NCBI RefSeq assembly: GCF_014204915.1
Contig: NZ_JACHMH010000001.1
Coordinates: 7,465,501-7,529,500 of the forward strand
Reading direction: 5' to 3'
From: Crossiella cryophila
Lineage (GTDB): Bacteria > Actinomycetota > Actinomycetes > Mycobacteriales > Pseudonocardiaceae
DNA: 64,000 nt
Below, piece after piece: positions 58,001 through 64,000 of the stretch. The first letter of the stretch is position 1. The number at the start of each line of letters is the position of its first letter. The position numbers and the translations under genes were made by a program. The notes beneath the pieces are model-generated. The model was not told the DNA's origin. It saw only the letters and a list, made by a program, of their open reading frames with translations, and ran no database searches.

Positions 58001-58847
58001 AGCCGCCGCGGCCGCACTGCCGGGCAGCAACCCAACCACTGCGATCACGCTGCCGGACAGCAGTCCCACCACTCCGGCCACGTCGCCGGGCGGTCGCCCC
58101 ATCGCACCGCACGCGCCCGGTCCTGGATCGTCGGCTTCGCCAGTCGCGCCCCGCACTGACCAGTCCCCGGCGCCAGGCCCAACGGAGGTCCGGCACCCCG
58201 CCGCACCCGGCACCAGCAGCTCCACCAACGACCAGACCGCTCCCCCTGCCACCCCGGGAGAACAGTCCGTCGGCGTGTCGGCTGTGGCTTCTGTCGATGC
58301 CTCGCTGGGGGAGAACGTGTTCCGGTCCGAGGGCGGGGTGTGGACGCTCAGCTTCGGTGGCCGAACCGTTCATCTCGCGGATACCAAGGGACTTCGGGAT
58401 CTGCATTTCTTGCTGGGTGCGCCGGATGGGGAGGCGTCCGCGGTGCGGTTGCTGGCGCCGGAGGGTGGCGAGGTGGTGGCCGCGGCTCGCGGTTTTGGTG
58501 GGGATGCCGTGCTTGATGACGCGGCCAAGGCGGCCTATCGGCGTCGGCTGGTGGCGTTGGAGGAGGAGATCGAGGATGCCGTGGATGATCGGCGGGCCAT
58601 GGCGCTGGATCGGGAACGCCAGGCGTTGATCGACGAGCTGCGCGCGGCCACCGGTCTGCTGGGACGGTCCCGCCGCCTGGGTGATGAGGCGGAACGCGCG
58701 CGCAAGGCCGTGACCAACCGCATTCGGGACACGCTGCGCCGCTTGGACACCCGGCATCCGGAGCTGGCCCGGCATCTCCGGGAGGCCGTGTTCACCGGCG
58801 CCACCTGCCGGTATCGGCCGGTGACGCCGGTCAGGTGGCGGCTGTGA
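55029..58847 (+). CDS. Large AAA ATPase / TPR regulator-like protein with Pro-rich linkers
   Basis: This 1272-residue protein starts with an AAA/STAND ATPase ('LLGRTEAIATLRAAV', P-loop 'GEAGIGKTSL' at 28-37, 'LLVLEDLHWADT' near 122-133). An 80-residue Pro/His/Ala-rich linker (about nt 56230-56490) follows, then a TPR-like helical array (to about nt 57720). A second Pro/Ala/Ser/Thr-rich linker of about 180 residues precedes a C-terminal domain of about 180 residues with 'LADTKGLRDLHFLL' and a long coiled coil ('RLVALEEEIEDAV'). That C-terminal domain is found on similar actinomycete ATPases. A LuxR-type HTH is not present. GAGGGG precedes the GTG at 55029. The function is probably signalling. 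Confidence 0.78.
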   Translation: MPELLGRTEAIATLRAAVGRGGFVLVTGEAGIGKTSLVTAVSAQTDALVLTGACWGDAGVPDRWPWVQITRALRAAATPAEWSSAAPTLEALLGEREPAEFPLADALTELLTTLAARRPVLLVLEDLHWADTASVTLLEFIVQHTRHSTLVIVATYRDGEVNDPGHPLAATLPALSAKAIQLPLGGLDEQAVGELIIRTTGMTPDTDLVTHIHHRTAGNPFFVEQTARLWQGGSPLDTLDPGISALLHRRLSRLPEQVVDLLGTVAILGHTAHRDLLTALHPTAPVPRLLDQAQAARLIRPDGNHIRFQHDLLRDTVRNGLSTPATRHAAVVNAATNPALAALLLPAELAHHAHHGAAALPAAEVLRHQLTAAEEATARFAFDEAARHYRHALLHLPNPTLAPPQTTHTHPTPAHIDPAHTSPTSPARAHPVTHDSAPPHPAHSHPAPPDPAHPQTRPAQSHSLQTDPAQPHTTQPHAAPPLPSRPHGQLLRARIQLHLGESAHLAGDRATARAAFSAAMATARDLNNPELLARTALTLFWLSRQDRADPEHLVFIRDVHTRLVPDAPADHDQTGNDLSRHAANLARQVGDDSSLRFALLARLGSLWAMGTAQARAELTVELLDLARRTQDANLTFEATAWRASALLELGDPAHQAAHQAVQVMAARTNLPVHRHEAEVSGALLATLRGEFAAARAQADKARDTGDQPYFSAHDLWTLQRTAIALRQGRPEELLRILSHRDPHFLPLLDAVLATHHGDLDTATRLLAEEGTPSRWFKALWLRLRTETAILSANPTQIAAIRADLLPYADQWAITGTVVVEGPVRGWLAALDAAEGNWPSAISGYTAVIKAATHLNAHPWVAEARARLAQVLLARDAADETGRALLAVAEEEAARMGMVLPAQPALPGLAMSPTPAVLPAPAVLPAPAQVVPPAQVVPPVQAMAANLDWPPAGSGGQQASPLPATEHGPTTPPAPSPDGGPATPVTVPSSNPAAAAALPGSNPTTAITLPDSSPTTPATSPGGRPIAPHAPGPGSSASPVAPRTDQSPAPGPTEVRHPAAPGTSSSTNDQTAPPATPGEQSVGVSAVASVDASLGENVFRSEGGVWTLSFGGRTVHLADTKGLRDLHFLLGAPDGEASAVRLLAPEGGEVVAAARGFGGDAVLDDAAKAAYRRRLVALEEEIEDAVDDRRAMALDRERQALIDELRAATGLLGRSRRLGDEAERARKAVTNRIRDTLRRLDTRHPELARHLREAVFTGATCRYRPVTPVRWRL

Positions 58848-58898
58848 CGGTGAGACGGCGGCGGTGCCGGTCCGCCCGGATTGCCGAGTACGCCCGGC

Positions 58899-60056
58899 TT
58901 ACGGCCGGAGCAGGCTGCGGAAGAAGTCGCGCACATCCGCGGTGAACAGCTCCGGCGCCTCCATGGCGAAGAAGTGACCGCCGCGGTCGTACTCGGTCCA
59001 GCGGACGATGTTGTGGTCTCGTTCGGCGAACCGGCGGACGGTGACATCCATCGGCCCCACCAGTACCCCGGTCGGCACACCACTGGACGTGGTGCTGTTC
59101 CCGGAGTCCTGCTCGGACCAGGCGGCCGCGGTGATGCTCTCGTAGTAGATCTGGGCGGCCGATCCCGCGGTGCCGGTCAGCCAGTAGAGGCTGATGTCGG
59201 TCAGCATCCGGTCTCGGGAGATGGCCTCCTCCGGCAGTCCTTTCTCCGGGAAGGTCAGTTCCTTGAACTTCTCCATGATCCAGGCCAGCTGCCCCGCTGG
59301 AGAGTCGTGCAGGGCATAGGCCAGGGTCTGCGGGCGCTGGGACTGGACCTGGAGGTAGCCGTCGTTGAAGTTCTGCATCCTCGCCCAGCGATCCGCGTCC
59401 GGCTCGCTCAGCTCGTCCAGCTCGCCTTCGACGCCGATCGGGAACGACATCAGCGCGTTCACGTGCACGCCGACGACCCGGTCCGGGACCAGCCGCCCCA
59501 TGTCCGGCCCGACCCACGAACCCGTGTCGCCGCCCTGCACCCCGTATCGCTGGTAGCCCAGCCGGGCCATCAGCTCGACCATCGCGGCCGCCATCCTCCT
59601 GCTGTTCCAGCCGGGTTCGGCCAGCGGAGAGGAGAAGGCGAAGCCGGGCAGGGACGGGATCACCAGGTGGAAGGCGTCAGCCGGGTCGCCGCCGTGGGCG
59701 GCTGGATCGGTCAGCGGACCGATGACGTCCTGGAACTCCACGAACGAGCCTGGCCAGCCGTGAAGCAGGATCAGCGGGGTCGCGCCGGGCTCGGCGGAGG
59801 TGACGTGCAGGAAGTGCACGGTCTGCCCGTCGATCTCCGTGCTGAACTGCGGGAACTCGTTGAGTGCCGCCTCCTGCGCGCGCCAGTCGTAGGTGGTGCG
59901 CCAGTACTCGACCAGCGCACGCAGGTAGTCCGGCGGCACGCCACGGCTCCAGCCGACCCCGGGTAACGCGTCCGGCCAGCGGGTGGCCGCCAGCCGGACG
60001 CGCAGGTCGACCAGATCCACCTCGGGGATGGAGATCCGGAACGGGGAGATCGTCAC
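58899..60056 (-). CDS. Epoxide hydrolase (microsomal type, EHN + alpha/beta hydrolase)
   Basis: This 385-residue enzyme has the N-terminal EHN domain ('[20 protein letters not shown]'; '[15 protein letters not shown]') and an alpha/beta hydrolase core. The core has the oxyanion motif '[12 protein letters not shown]', nucleophile Asp in '[11 protein letters not shown]' and catalytic His in '[16 protein letters not shown]'. It opens epoxides to diols, possibly xenobiotic or natural-product epoxides. The GTG at 60056 overlaps the stop of the NmrA-like gene by 4 bp, so the two form an operon. Confidence 0.9.
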   Translation of the reverse strand: MTISPFRISIPEVDLVDLRVRLAATRWPDALPGVGWSRGVPPDYLRALVEYWRTTYDWRAQEAALNEFPQFSTEIDGQTVHFLHVTSAEPGATPLILLHGWPGSFVEFQDVIGPLTDPAAHGGDPADAFHLVIPSLPGFAFSSPLAEPGWNSRRMAAAMVELMARLGYQRYGVQGGDTGSWVGPDMGRLVPDRVVGVHVNALMSFPIGVEGELDELSEPDADRWARMQNFNDGYLQVQSQRPQTLAYALHDSPAGQLAWIMEKFKELTFPEKGLPEEAISRDRMLTDISLYWLTGTAGSAAQIYYESITAAAWSEQDSGNSTTSSGVPTGVLVGPMDVTVRRFAERDHNIVRWTEYDRGGHFFAMEAPELFTADVRDFFRSLLRP

Positions 60057-60880
60057 TGACTTCCCTTGTCGGGCCGGAACAGGTCGGCGTTCTCGGTGGC
60101 CCACTGGGCGAAGGTCAGCGCGGGCCGCCCGACGACCTCACCGACGGTGGGCACCGGGTGCTTGCCGATGTCCGGCGGGTTCGCCCCCAGCTCGACCGCG
60201 AAGTCGATGTAGTCGGAGTCCATGCCCGCCGCGGCCATCCCGGCCCGCAGCTCCTCCTCGGTCTGCTGCACGACCTTGATCTCGTGCCCGGTCGCCGCGG
60301 ACAGTAAGGCGATCCGCTCGGCCGCGGTGAGCGCCTCGGGCCCGGTCAGCAGGTAGCTCTGGCCCGCGTGCCCGTCCTGGGTGAGGGCGGCCACCGCGAC
60401 CGCGGCGATGTCGGCCTCGTGCACGGCCGCGCTCGGCGCGTTGCCGAACACCCGGACCAGGCCCTCGGTGCGGATCTCCTCGGCCCACTCGGTGGCATTG
60501 GCCATGAACTCCACCGGCCGCAGCCAGGTCCACCCCAGGTCGCTGGCGGAGAGCGCCTGCTCGACGCTGGTCTCCTCCCAGCCACCGAGCACGCTGACCC
60601 GCTGGACGCCGGCCCGCGCCGCCAGTGCCACCAGCTCGTGTCCGGTATCCACCGTCCCGTGCCCGGCCACGGTGATCATGTGCAGACCGGTGACACCCTC
60701 CAGCGCGGGCTCCACGCTCGCCGGGTTGCTCAGATCGCCACGGGCCAGCTCGACCTCGGCGGGCAGCCCAGCCTGCTCCGGGTTCCGAGTCAGCGCCCGC
60801 ACCCGGTGCCCCCCGGCCAGCAGCTGCCGCACCACCTGTCGGCCCACCGTGCCAGTCGCCCCAGCCACCAGGATCGTCAT
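60053..60880 (-). CDS. NmrA-like NAD(P)-binding protein
   Basis: This 275-residue atypical SDR has an N-terminal '[21 protein letters not shown]' nucleotide motif, then '[20 protein letters not shown]' and 'VTVAGHG'-type strands, but no Tyr-x3-Lys. This is the NmrA/TMR family, often quinone or NADP-binding sensors or reductases. The ATG at 60880 is preceded by AAGAGGTGG. It is coupled to the epoxide hydrolase gene and may act on the same compound. Confidence 0.87.
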   Translation of the reverse strand: MTILVAGATGTVGRQVVRQLLAGGHRVRALTRNPEQAGLPAEVELARGDLSNPASVEPALEGVTGLHMITVAGHGTVDTGHELVALAARAGVQRVSVLGGWEETSVEQALSASDLGWTWLRPVEFMANATEWAEEIRTEGLVRVFGNAPSAAVHEADIAAVAVAALTQDGHAGQSYLLTGPEALTAAERIALLSAATGHEIKVVQQTEEELRAGMAAAGMDSDYIDFAVELGANPPDIGKHPVPTVGEVVGRPALTFAQWATENADLFRPDKGSQ

Positions 60881-61619
60881 TCTTCGCCACCTCTTCGCAT
60901 CACCACGCCGACCGTCGACGCTCACCCCGAAGGCGCCAGGGCAGATCTAGCGATTGCTAGGCGTGGGCCGCGGAAGCGGTAGTCGGGATCTAGCGGGCGT
61001 GGTCGGGGTGGCGGTCGCGATTCGGCGTTGATCACCCCTGGTGCGGTGTTGGCGCGAGCTGACCGGCGGGCGGGTGACGCGACGGGGTGGGCGGCCCGGC
61101 CCGGAATCGCCTGGCTGACCTGCCTGAACTGCCCAGGCGGTGACCTCGCCGAAGTCTTGGACACCGTCCGGGAGCCGAGCCCGGCTGCGGAACTAGCAGA
61201 AGCCAGATGGGATCTGGCAGGTGCTAGATGGGACCTGGCGCCTTCGGGTTGAGGCGTGGCGGCCAGTGGTCGGACAGAACCGTATCGAGCAGAACGGAAC
61301 AGGAGTGGACATGGATTCGCAGCAAGGGCTGCACCTATCGCTACCGCGAGGACGAGCGGGAACTGCTCGGTGGCGACACCGTGCTGGTCCCTGACGGCCT
61401 GGTGCGACGGCTCGCCCGCGAGGCGGTCGCGTAGCGAGGATCAGCACTGCGGGTCTGGCGTGGACTGGCGCCCCAGATCCTGGGTGGCCTTGAGACCGAC
61501 CTCGACTTGCGCTACCTGCACGGACCCAGCCAGGCAGCGGCGTTTGGGTAGGCGACGGCGCTTGGGCAGGTAACGGTGTTAGGGCAGGCGGCGGCGCTTG
61601 GGCAGGCGGGGACGCTTGG
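60881..61619. other. Gap of 739 bp without a confident gene
   Basis: Short frames at 61028-61252 and 61228-61434 (+) overlap and lack family resemblance. The second ends 'CTYRYREDERELLGGDTVLV', which could be the tail of a decayed gene. A 14-bp motif, AGATGGGAYCTGGC, is repeated with 21-bp spacing at 61205 and 61226. An 18-bp tandem array lies at 61546-61617. The stretch reads as decayed or non-coding. Confidence 0.5.
61546..61617. repeat. Four imperfect 18-bp tandem repeats
   Basis: Units start at 61546, 61564, 61582 and 61600 with the consensus GGGCAGGCGGCGGCGCTT, and a partial unit precedes them at about 61530. The array ends 2 bp before the stop of the anti-sigma-like gene. Confidence 0.7.
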
Positions 61620-62528
61620 TCAAGGGGCTGGGTACAGCGTCAGTTCCGGAGCGGTGGCTGCGGTGATCAGGTTCTCCAAGGTGATTGGTGGGGTAGGGCG
61701 TTCCGGGATTACCGGGGGGTCCTTGTCATCATTCGTGGGGGGTCTGACGTACTTCAGCTCGTGGGCGGTGTTCGAGGTGTACATCTCGACCCTGGTGCCG
61801 AGGTGATGGACCTCGACGCCGTAGCTGATCACGCCAGGGCCCAGGTCGTTGCCGGTGCGCACGAGGATGGTCTCGCCCCGGGGGCCCTTGCGTACCTCGC
61901 AGAACGGGATGCGGAGCTTGGTGGAGTTCGCGCAGGTCCTGACCAGTTGTTCGGTGTAGTTCTCGATGGTCAGGCCGATGGTCACCGACACTCTGCCGGT
62001 GCCCTTGGTATCCGTGACGTCCAGTGGGAGCTGGTAGTAGAGCGAGGAGGCTTGGCTGAAGCTGAAGACATCGGTGGCCGCGCCCTCCGCCGGGATATGC
62101 AGGGCTGGGGTTGGCTTGGGGCGGGCGAGCTTCGCGCCCGCGGGCAGTTTGGGGAGCAGGACCTCGGACAGCACACAGGTGAGGCGCTTCTCGGCGTGTT
62201 GGGTGGGTTCGGCCGGGATCATCCGGTTCTCCTTGAACCGCTCCTCCCAGCGTGGCTGGGGCGGGCCCCAGTCCTTGCCGGGAGTGCCGCACCGGCTCGC
62301 GGGGGCGACCCCGTTGCCGACCCCGAAAATCCCGGGCAGCGTCGCGGCGGCCAATGCGATCACGGCCACCCCGGCCACCGTCGCGGTGGCGGCGGCGATC
62401 AGTCTGCGCCGCCGCGAGCGGCGGGCGGCGGCGAGGGTTTTCTGGAAATCCAGGTGCAGTGGCGGTTCGCCGGTGAACACGTAGGCGCGCAGCTCCTCGC
62501 GCAGGGTCTGGTCTTCCACGTCCTTCAC
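61620..62528 (-). CDS. Membrane-anchored partner of the ECF sigma factor (anti-sigma-like)
   Basis: This 302-residue protein has a short cytoplasmic N-terminus (about 42 residues, ending in a run of Arg), one membrane helix ('LIAAATATVAGVAVIALAAATL', 43-64) and a long extracytoplasmic domain with several cysteines. No classical zinc anti-sigma motif (HxxxCxxC) is seen. The GTG overlaps the stop of the sigma gene by 4 bp, so the two are translated together. This coupling is typical for sigma/anti-sigma or sensor pairs in the SigE-like group, but inhibition is not proven. Confidence 0.75.
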   Translation of the reverse strand: MKDVEDQTLREELRAYVFTGEPPLHLDFQKTLAAARRSRRRRLIAAATATVAGVAVIALAAATLPGIFGVGNGVAPASRCGTPGKDWGPPQPRWEERFKENRMIPAEPTQHAEKRLTCVLSEVLLPKLPAGAKLARPKPTPALHIPAEGAATDVFSFSQASSLYYQLPLDVTDTKGTGRVSVTIGLTIENYTEQLVRTCANSTKLRIPFCEVRKGPRGETILVRTGNDLGPGVISYGVEVHHLGTRVEMYTSNTAHELKYVRPPTNDDKDPPVIPERPTPPITLENLITAATAPELTLYPAP

Positions 62529-63046
62529 TCCTCCGTCACCGCGGCCAGGGCCGACTCCGCGAGGGCCGATTCGGCGAGTCCCGCGCGCAGGGCCGCGACG
62601 CCGCGGGCCGTCTGGCTCTTGACCGTGCCCTGGGCGACCTTGAGCAGGTGCGCGACCTCGGCGATCGGCAGGTCTTCCAGATACCGCAACACCACCATCG
62701 CCCGTTGCTGGGGTGGCAATCCAGCCAGTTCGGTGGCCAGGTCGAGCCGGACGTCGCTGTCGTGGGTTGGTGGCGTCGGGCGGTCCGGCACGTCCGCGAC
62801 ACTGTGTTCCCTGCCCTTGGCGCGGGTTCCGCTGAGGAAGACGTTGATCAGCACCCGGCGGGCGTAGGCGTCGACGGTCTCCTTGCGGATCTTGCGCCAG
62901 GCCCGGTACAGCCGGATGAAGGTGGCCTGCACCAGGTCCTCGGCCAGGTGCCAGTCGCCGCACATCGCGTAGGCGAGCCGCCGGAGCGAGGGAGCACGCG
63001 CGCTGAAGTACTCGGCGTAGTCCCGCTCCCAGGCTGGGATGGCCAC
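62525..63046 (-). CDS. ECF sigma factor, SigE-like family (Streptomyces-type)
   Basis: This 173-residue sigma-70 family protein has region 2 ('YAEYFSARAPSLRRLAYAMC'; 'AEDLVQATFIRLYRAW') and region 4 ('LPPQQRAMVVLRYLEDLPIA'; 'GTVKSQTARGVAALR'). Length and the 'AMCGDWHLAEDLVQ' motif fit the actinomycete SigE-family ECF factors. AGGAG lies 6 bp before the GTG at 63046. It is coupled to the membrane protein gene. A GAACC-N7-GGTTC dyad upstream may be part of its promoter. Confidence 0.9.
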   Translation of the reverse strand: MAIPAWERDYAEYFSARAPSLRRLAYAMCGDWHLAEDLVQATFIRLYRAWRKIRKETVDAYARRVLINVFLSGTRAKGREHSVADVPDRPTPPTHDSDVRLDLATELAGLPPQQRAMVVLRYLEDLPIAEVAHLLKVAQGTVKSQTARGVAALRAGLAESALAESALAAVTEE

Positions 63047-63085
63047 ATTCGCTCCTAGTCTTCCGGCTGCCCGTACTACCCACCG

Positions 63086-63102
63086 GAACCCTTGAAAGGT
63101 TC
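63086..63102. promoter_or_regulatory. GAACC inverted repeat in the sigma/protease gap
   Basis: GAACC-N7-GGTTC lies 40 bp upstream of the sigma gene and about 90 bp before the protease gene on the other strand. GGAAC-like -35 elements are typical of ECF promoters, so the dyad may hold back-to-back ECF -35 boxes. Confidence 0.4.
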
Positions 63103-63149
63103 AGTCGATCCGCCGCGAACTTTTCCGGGCCCCGCTGGAGTAGTTCTGT

Positions 63150-63174
63150 ACGTCCGCTGAGGGTCAGCGGACGT
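63150..63174 (+). promoter_or_regulatory. Perfect hairpin next to the ribosome-binding site
   Basis: An 11-bp perfect stem (ACGTCCGCTGA paired with TCAGCGGACGT) closes a GGG loop, directly before AGGGAGGG and the ATG at 63189. It could be an operator or a fold that affects ribosome access. Confidence 0.5.
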
Positions 63175-63188
63175 CAGGGAGGGACTCG

Positions 63189-64000
63189 ATGCGGAAACGC
63201 AGACAGTCGGCAGGGGTGGTCGCGGGCATCGCGCTGCTGGTCAGCGCGGGTGTGCCGGGCCTGGCGGGCACGGCGGTGGCCGGGGAGGCGCCGGAGCGGC
63301 TCACCGGATCGGCGGCGGCAGAGTGGCCGATGGAAGCGGCGGACCGGGCGGCGGCGGCGAAGCCGACGGAACGGGCGGGGGAACAGACACCGGAGCAGTA
63401 CGAGAGACGGGCGGCGGGGCTGGCCGCGGGACTGGCGGCGGAGCAGCTGACAGGGCTGGCGACGAGTCGGACGGGGCAGCAGCCGAGGGATCGGTCCGCC
63501 GAACAGGCGGCGGGACGAGTCGCGGAGTGGCCCGCGGAACAGGCGGCGGGACGAGTCGCGGAGTGGCCCGCGGAACAGGCGGCGGGACGAGTCGCGGAGT
63601 GGCCCGCGGAACAGGCGGCGGGACGGGTGGCTGAGCGGCCCGTGGAACTGGTGGCGGGACAGCCAACTGAACGCCGGTCGGTGACGCTGATCAGCGGGGA
63701 CCAGGTGGTGCTCGAACCCAACGGTGAACCGCGTGAGGTGCGCCGGGGGCCCGGTCGGGAGCAGATGTCCTTCAGCGTGCAGCGGCGGTTTGGGCGGCAC
63801 CACGTCATCCCCGCCGACGCGCGAGCGCTGCTGGCCGAGGGCAAACTCGACCAGCGGCTCTTCGATGTGACCGCGCTGGCGGAGTTCGGCTACACCGACG
63901 ACAAGCGGCCCGACCTGCCGCTGATCCTCGGCTACCAGGGCAACGGGCCGCGGGCCAAGGCGCGCGGCTTGCCTGGGGTCGCGGGGGTTACCGTCCACAG
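63189..64000 (+). CDS. Secreted S8-family protease, N-terminal part (runs off the window)
   Basis: The visible 270 residues begin with a signal peptide ('VVAGIALLVSAGVPGLAGTA'), followed by a 140-residue Ala/Glu/Arg-rich segment with 12-residue repeats (EQAAGRVAEWPA). The segment 'RRSVTLISGDQVVLEPNGE' and 'LDQRLFDVTALAEFGYTDDK' with 'LPLILGYQG' after it is the standard N-terminus of large actinomycete subtilases. The catalytic domain lies beyond the right edge. AGGGAGGG precedes the ATG. It diverges from the ECF sigma factor. Confidence 0.8.
   Translation, partial: MRKRRQSAGVVAGIALLVSAGVPGLAGTAVAGEAPERLTGSAAAEWPMEAADRAAAAKPTERAGEQTPEQYERRAAGLAAGLAAEQLTGLATSRTGQQPRDRSAEQAAGRVAEWPAEQAAGRVAEWPAEQAAGRVAEWPAEQAAGRVAERPVELVAGQPTERRSVTLISGDQVVLEPNGEPREVRRGPGREQMSFSVQRRFGRHHVIPADARALLAEGKLDQRLFDVTALAEFGYTDDKRPDLPLILGYQGNGPRAKARGLPGVAGVTVH
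63501..63644 (+). repeat. 36-bp direct repeats inside the S8 protease gene
   Basis: Three exact 36-bp units begin at 63501, 63537 and 63573. A diverged fourth starts at 63609 and a more decayed one at 63645. The length is a multiple of three, so each unit encodes 12 residues (EQAAGRVAEWPA). Unit number could change without breaking the frame. Confidence 0.9.

Noticed and set aside
61028-61434. Two short overlapping plus-strand genes
   Set aside because: They overlap in different frames, lack ribosome sites and family resemblance, and sit beside simple repeats.

Overview
The window is about 64 kb of very GC-rich, densely coded DNA with G/C-ending codons, frequent GTG starts, many SARP, LacI, MerR and ECF-type regulators and abundant secreted hydrolases. 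This points to a filamentous actinomycete. The family mix (TioE-like double MerR, AfsR-like regulators, PF04672 methyltransferase, nSTAND/WD40 proteins) suggests Pseudonocardiales, but that placement is inference. No rRNA, tRNA, CRISPR array or transposase was recognised.

Left part (1-19.9 kb), metabolism and secretion. It holds the tail of an AfsR-like regulator, a GNAT/erythromycin-esterase-like pair, and a divergent LysR/SDR pair with a TN11A box on the LysR start codon. A copper LPMO follows, preceded by a DasR-type palindrome and followed by a DUF305 lipoprotein. Then come a beta-lactamase-fold hydrolase, a tannase-like esterase, a PHB-depolymerase-like esterase, and a decayed toxin-like gene. 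A complete sugar operon has a LacI regulator, twin palindromic operators, binding lipoprotein, two permeases and a GH2 beta-galactosidase. It ends with a second erythromycin-esterase homologue divergent from a double-HTH MerR regulator.

Middle part (19.9-38.2 kb). After a trypsin-nSTAND-propeller protein lies what looks like a DosR/DevR-type hypoxia or dormancy island. It contains an Acg-like nitroreductase, a tandem universal stress protein, a pentapeptide protein, a HypF-like and a HypE-like protein, a PPOX-fold flavin protein, a secreted protein, a P-type ATPase that has lost its catalytic motifs, a haem-GAF DevS/DosT-like kinase, three tandem paralogues of unknown function and a DosR-like response regulator. 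A shared near-palindrome, roughly GGGNCYTTCGNCCCT, lies 36-77 bp before six of these genes and ties the island together. The HypF lacks its acylphosphatase domain and the HypE lacks its terminal cysteine, with no hydrogenase gene in sight, so this pair probably does something other than classical [NiFe] maturation.

Right part (38.2-64 kb). It has a SARP/AfsR-like regulator flanked by CTAACGC repeats, an MmpS-like membrane protein, a DddA/SCP1.201-type deaminase toxin candidate, a PF04672 methyltransferase, an S8 protease with PKD domains, apolipoprotein N-acyltransferase, and a KAS III-like enzyme with an NTF2-fold partner. These are followed by a giant HTH-nSTAND-WD40 protein, an M28 peptidase with a KDSR-like reductase, a large AAA/TPR protein, an epoxide hydrolase/NmrA pair and a SigE-like ECF sigma factor with a membrane partner. 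The window closes with the start of a second S8 protease carrying exact 36-bp internal repeats.
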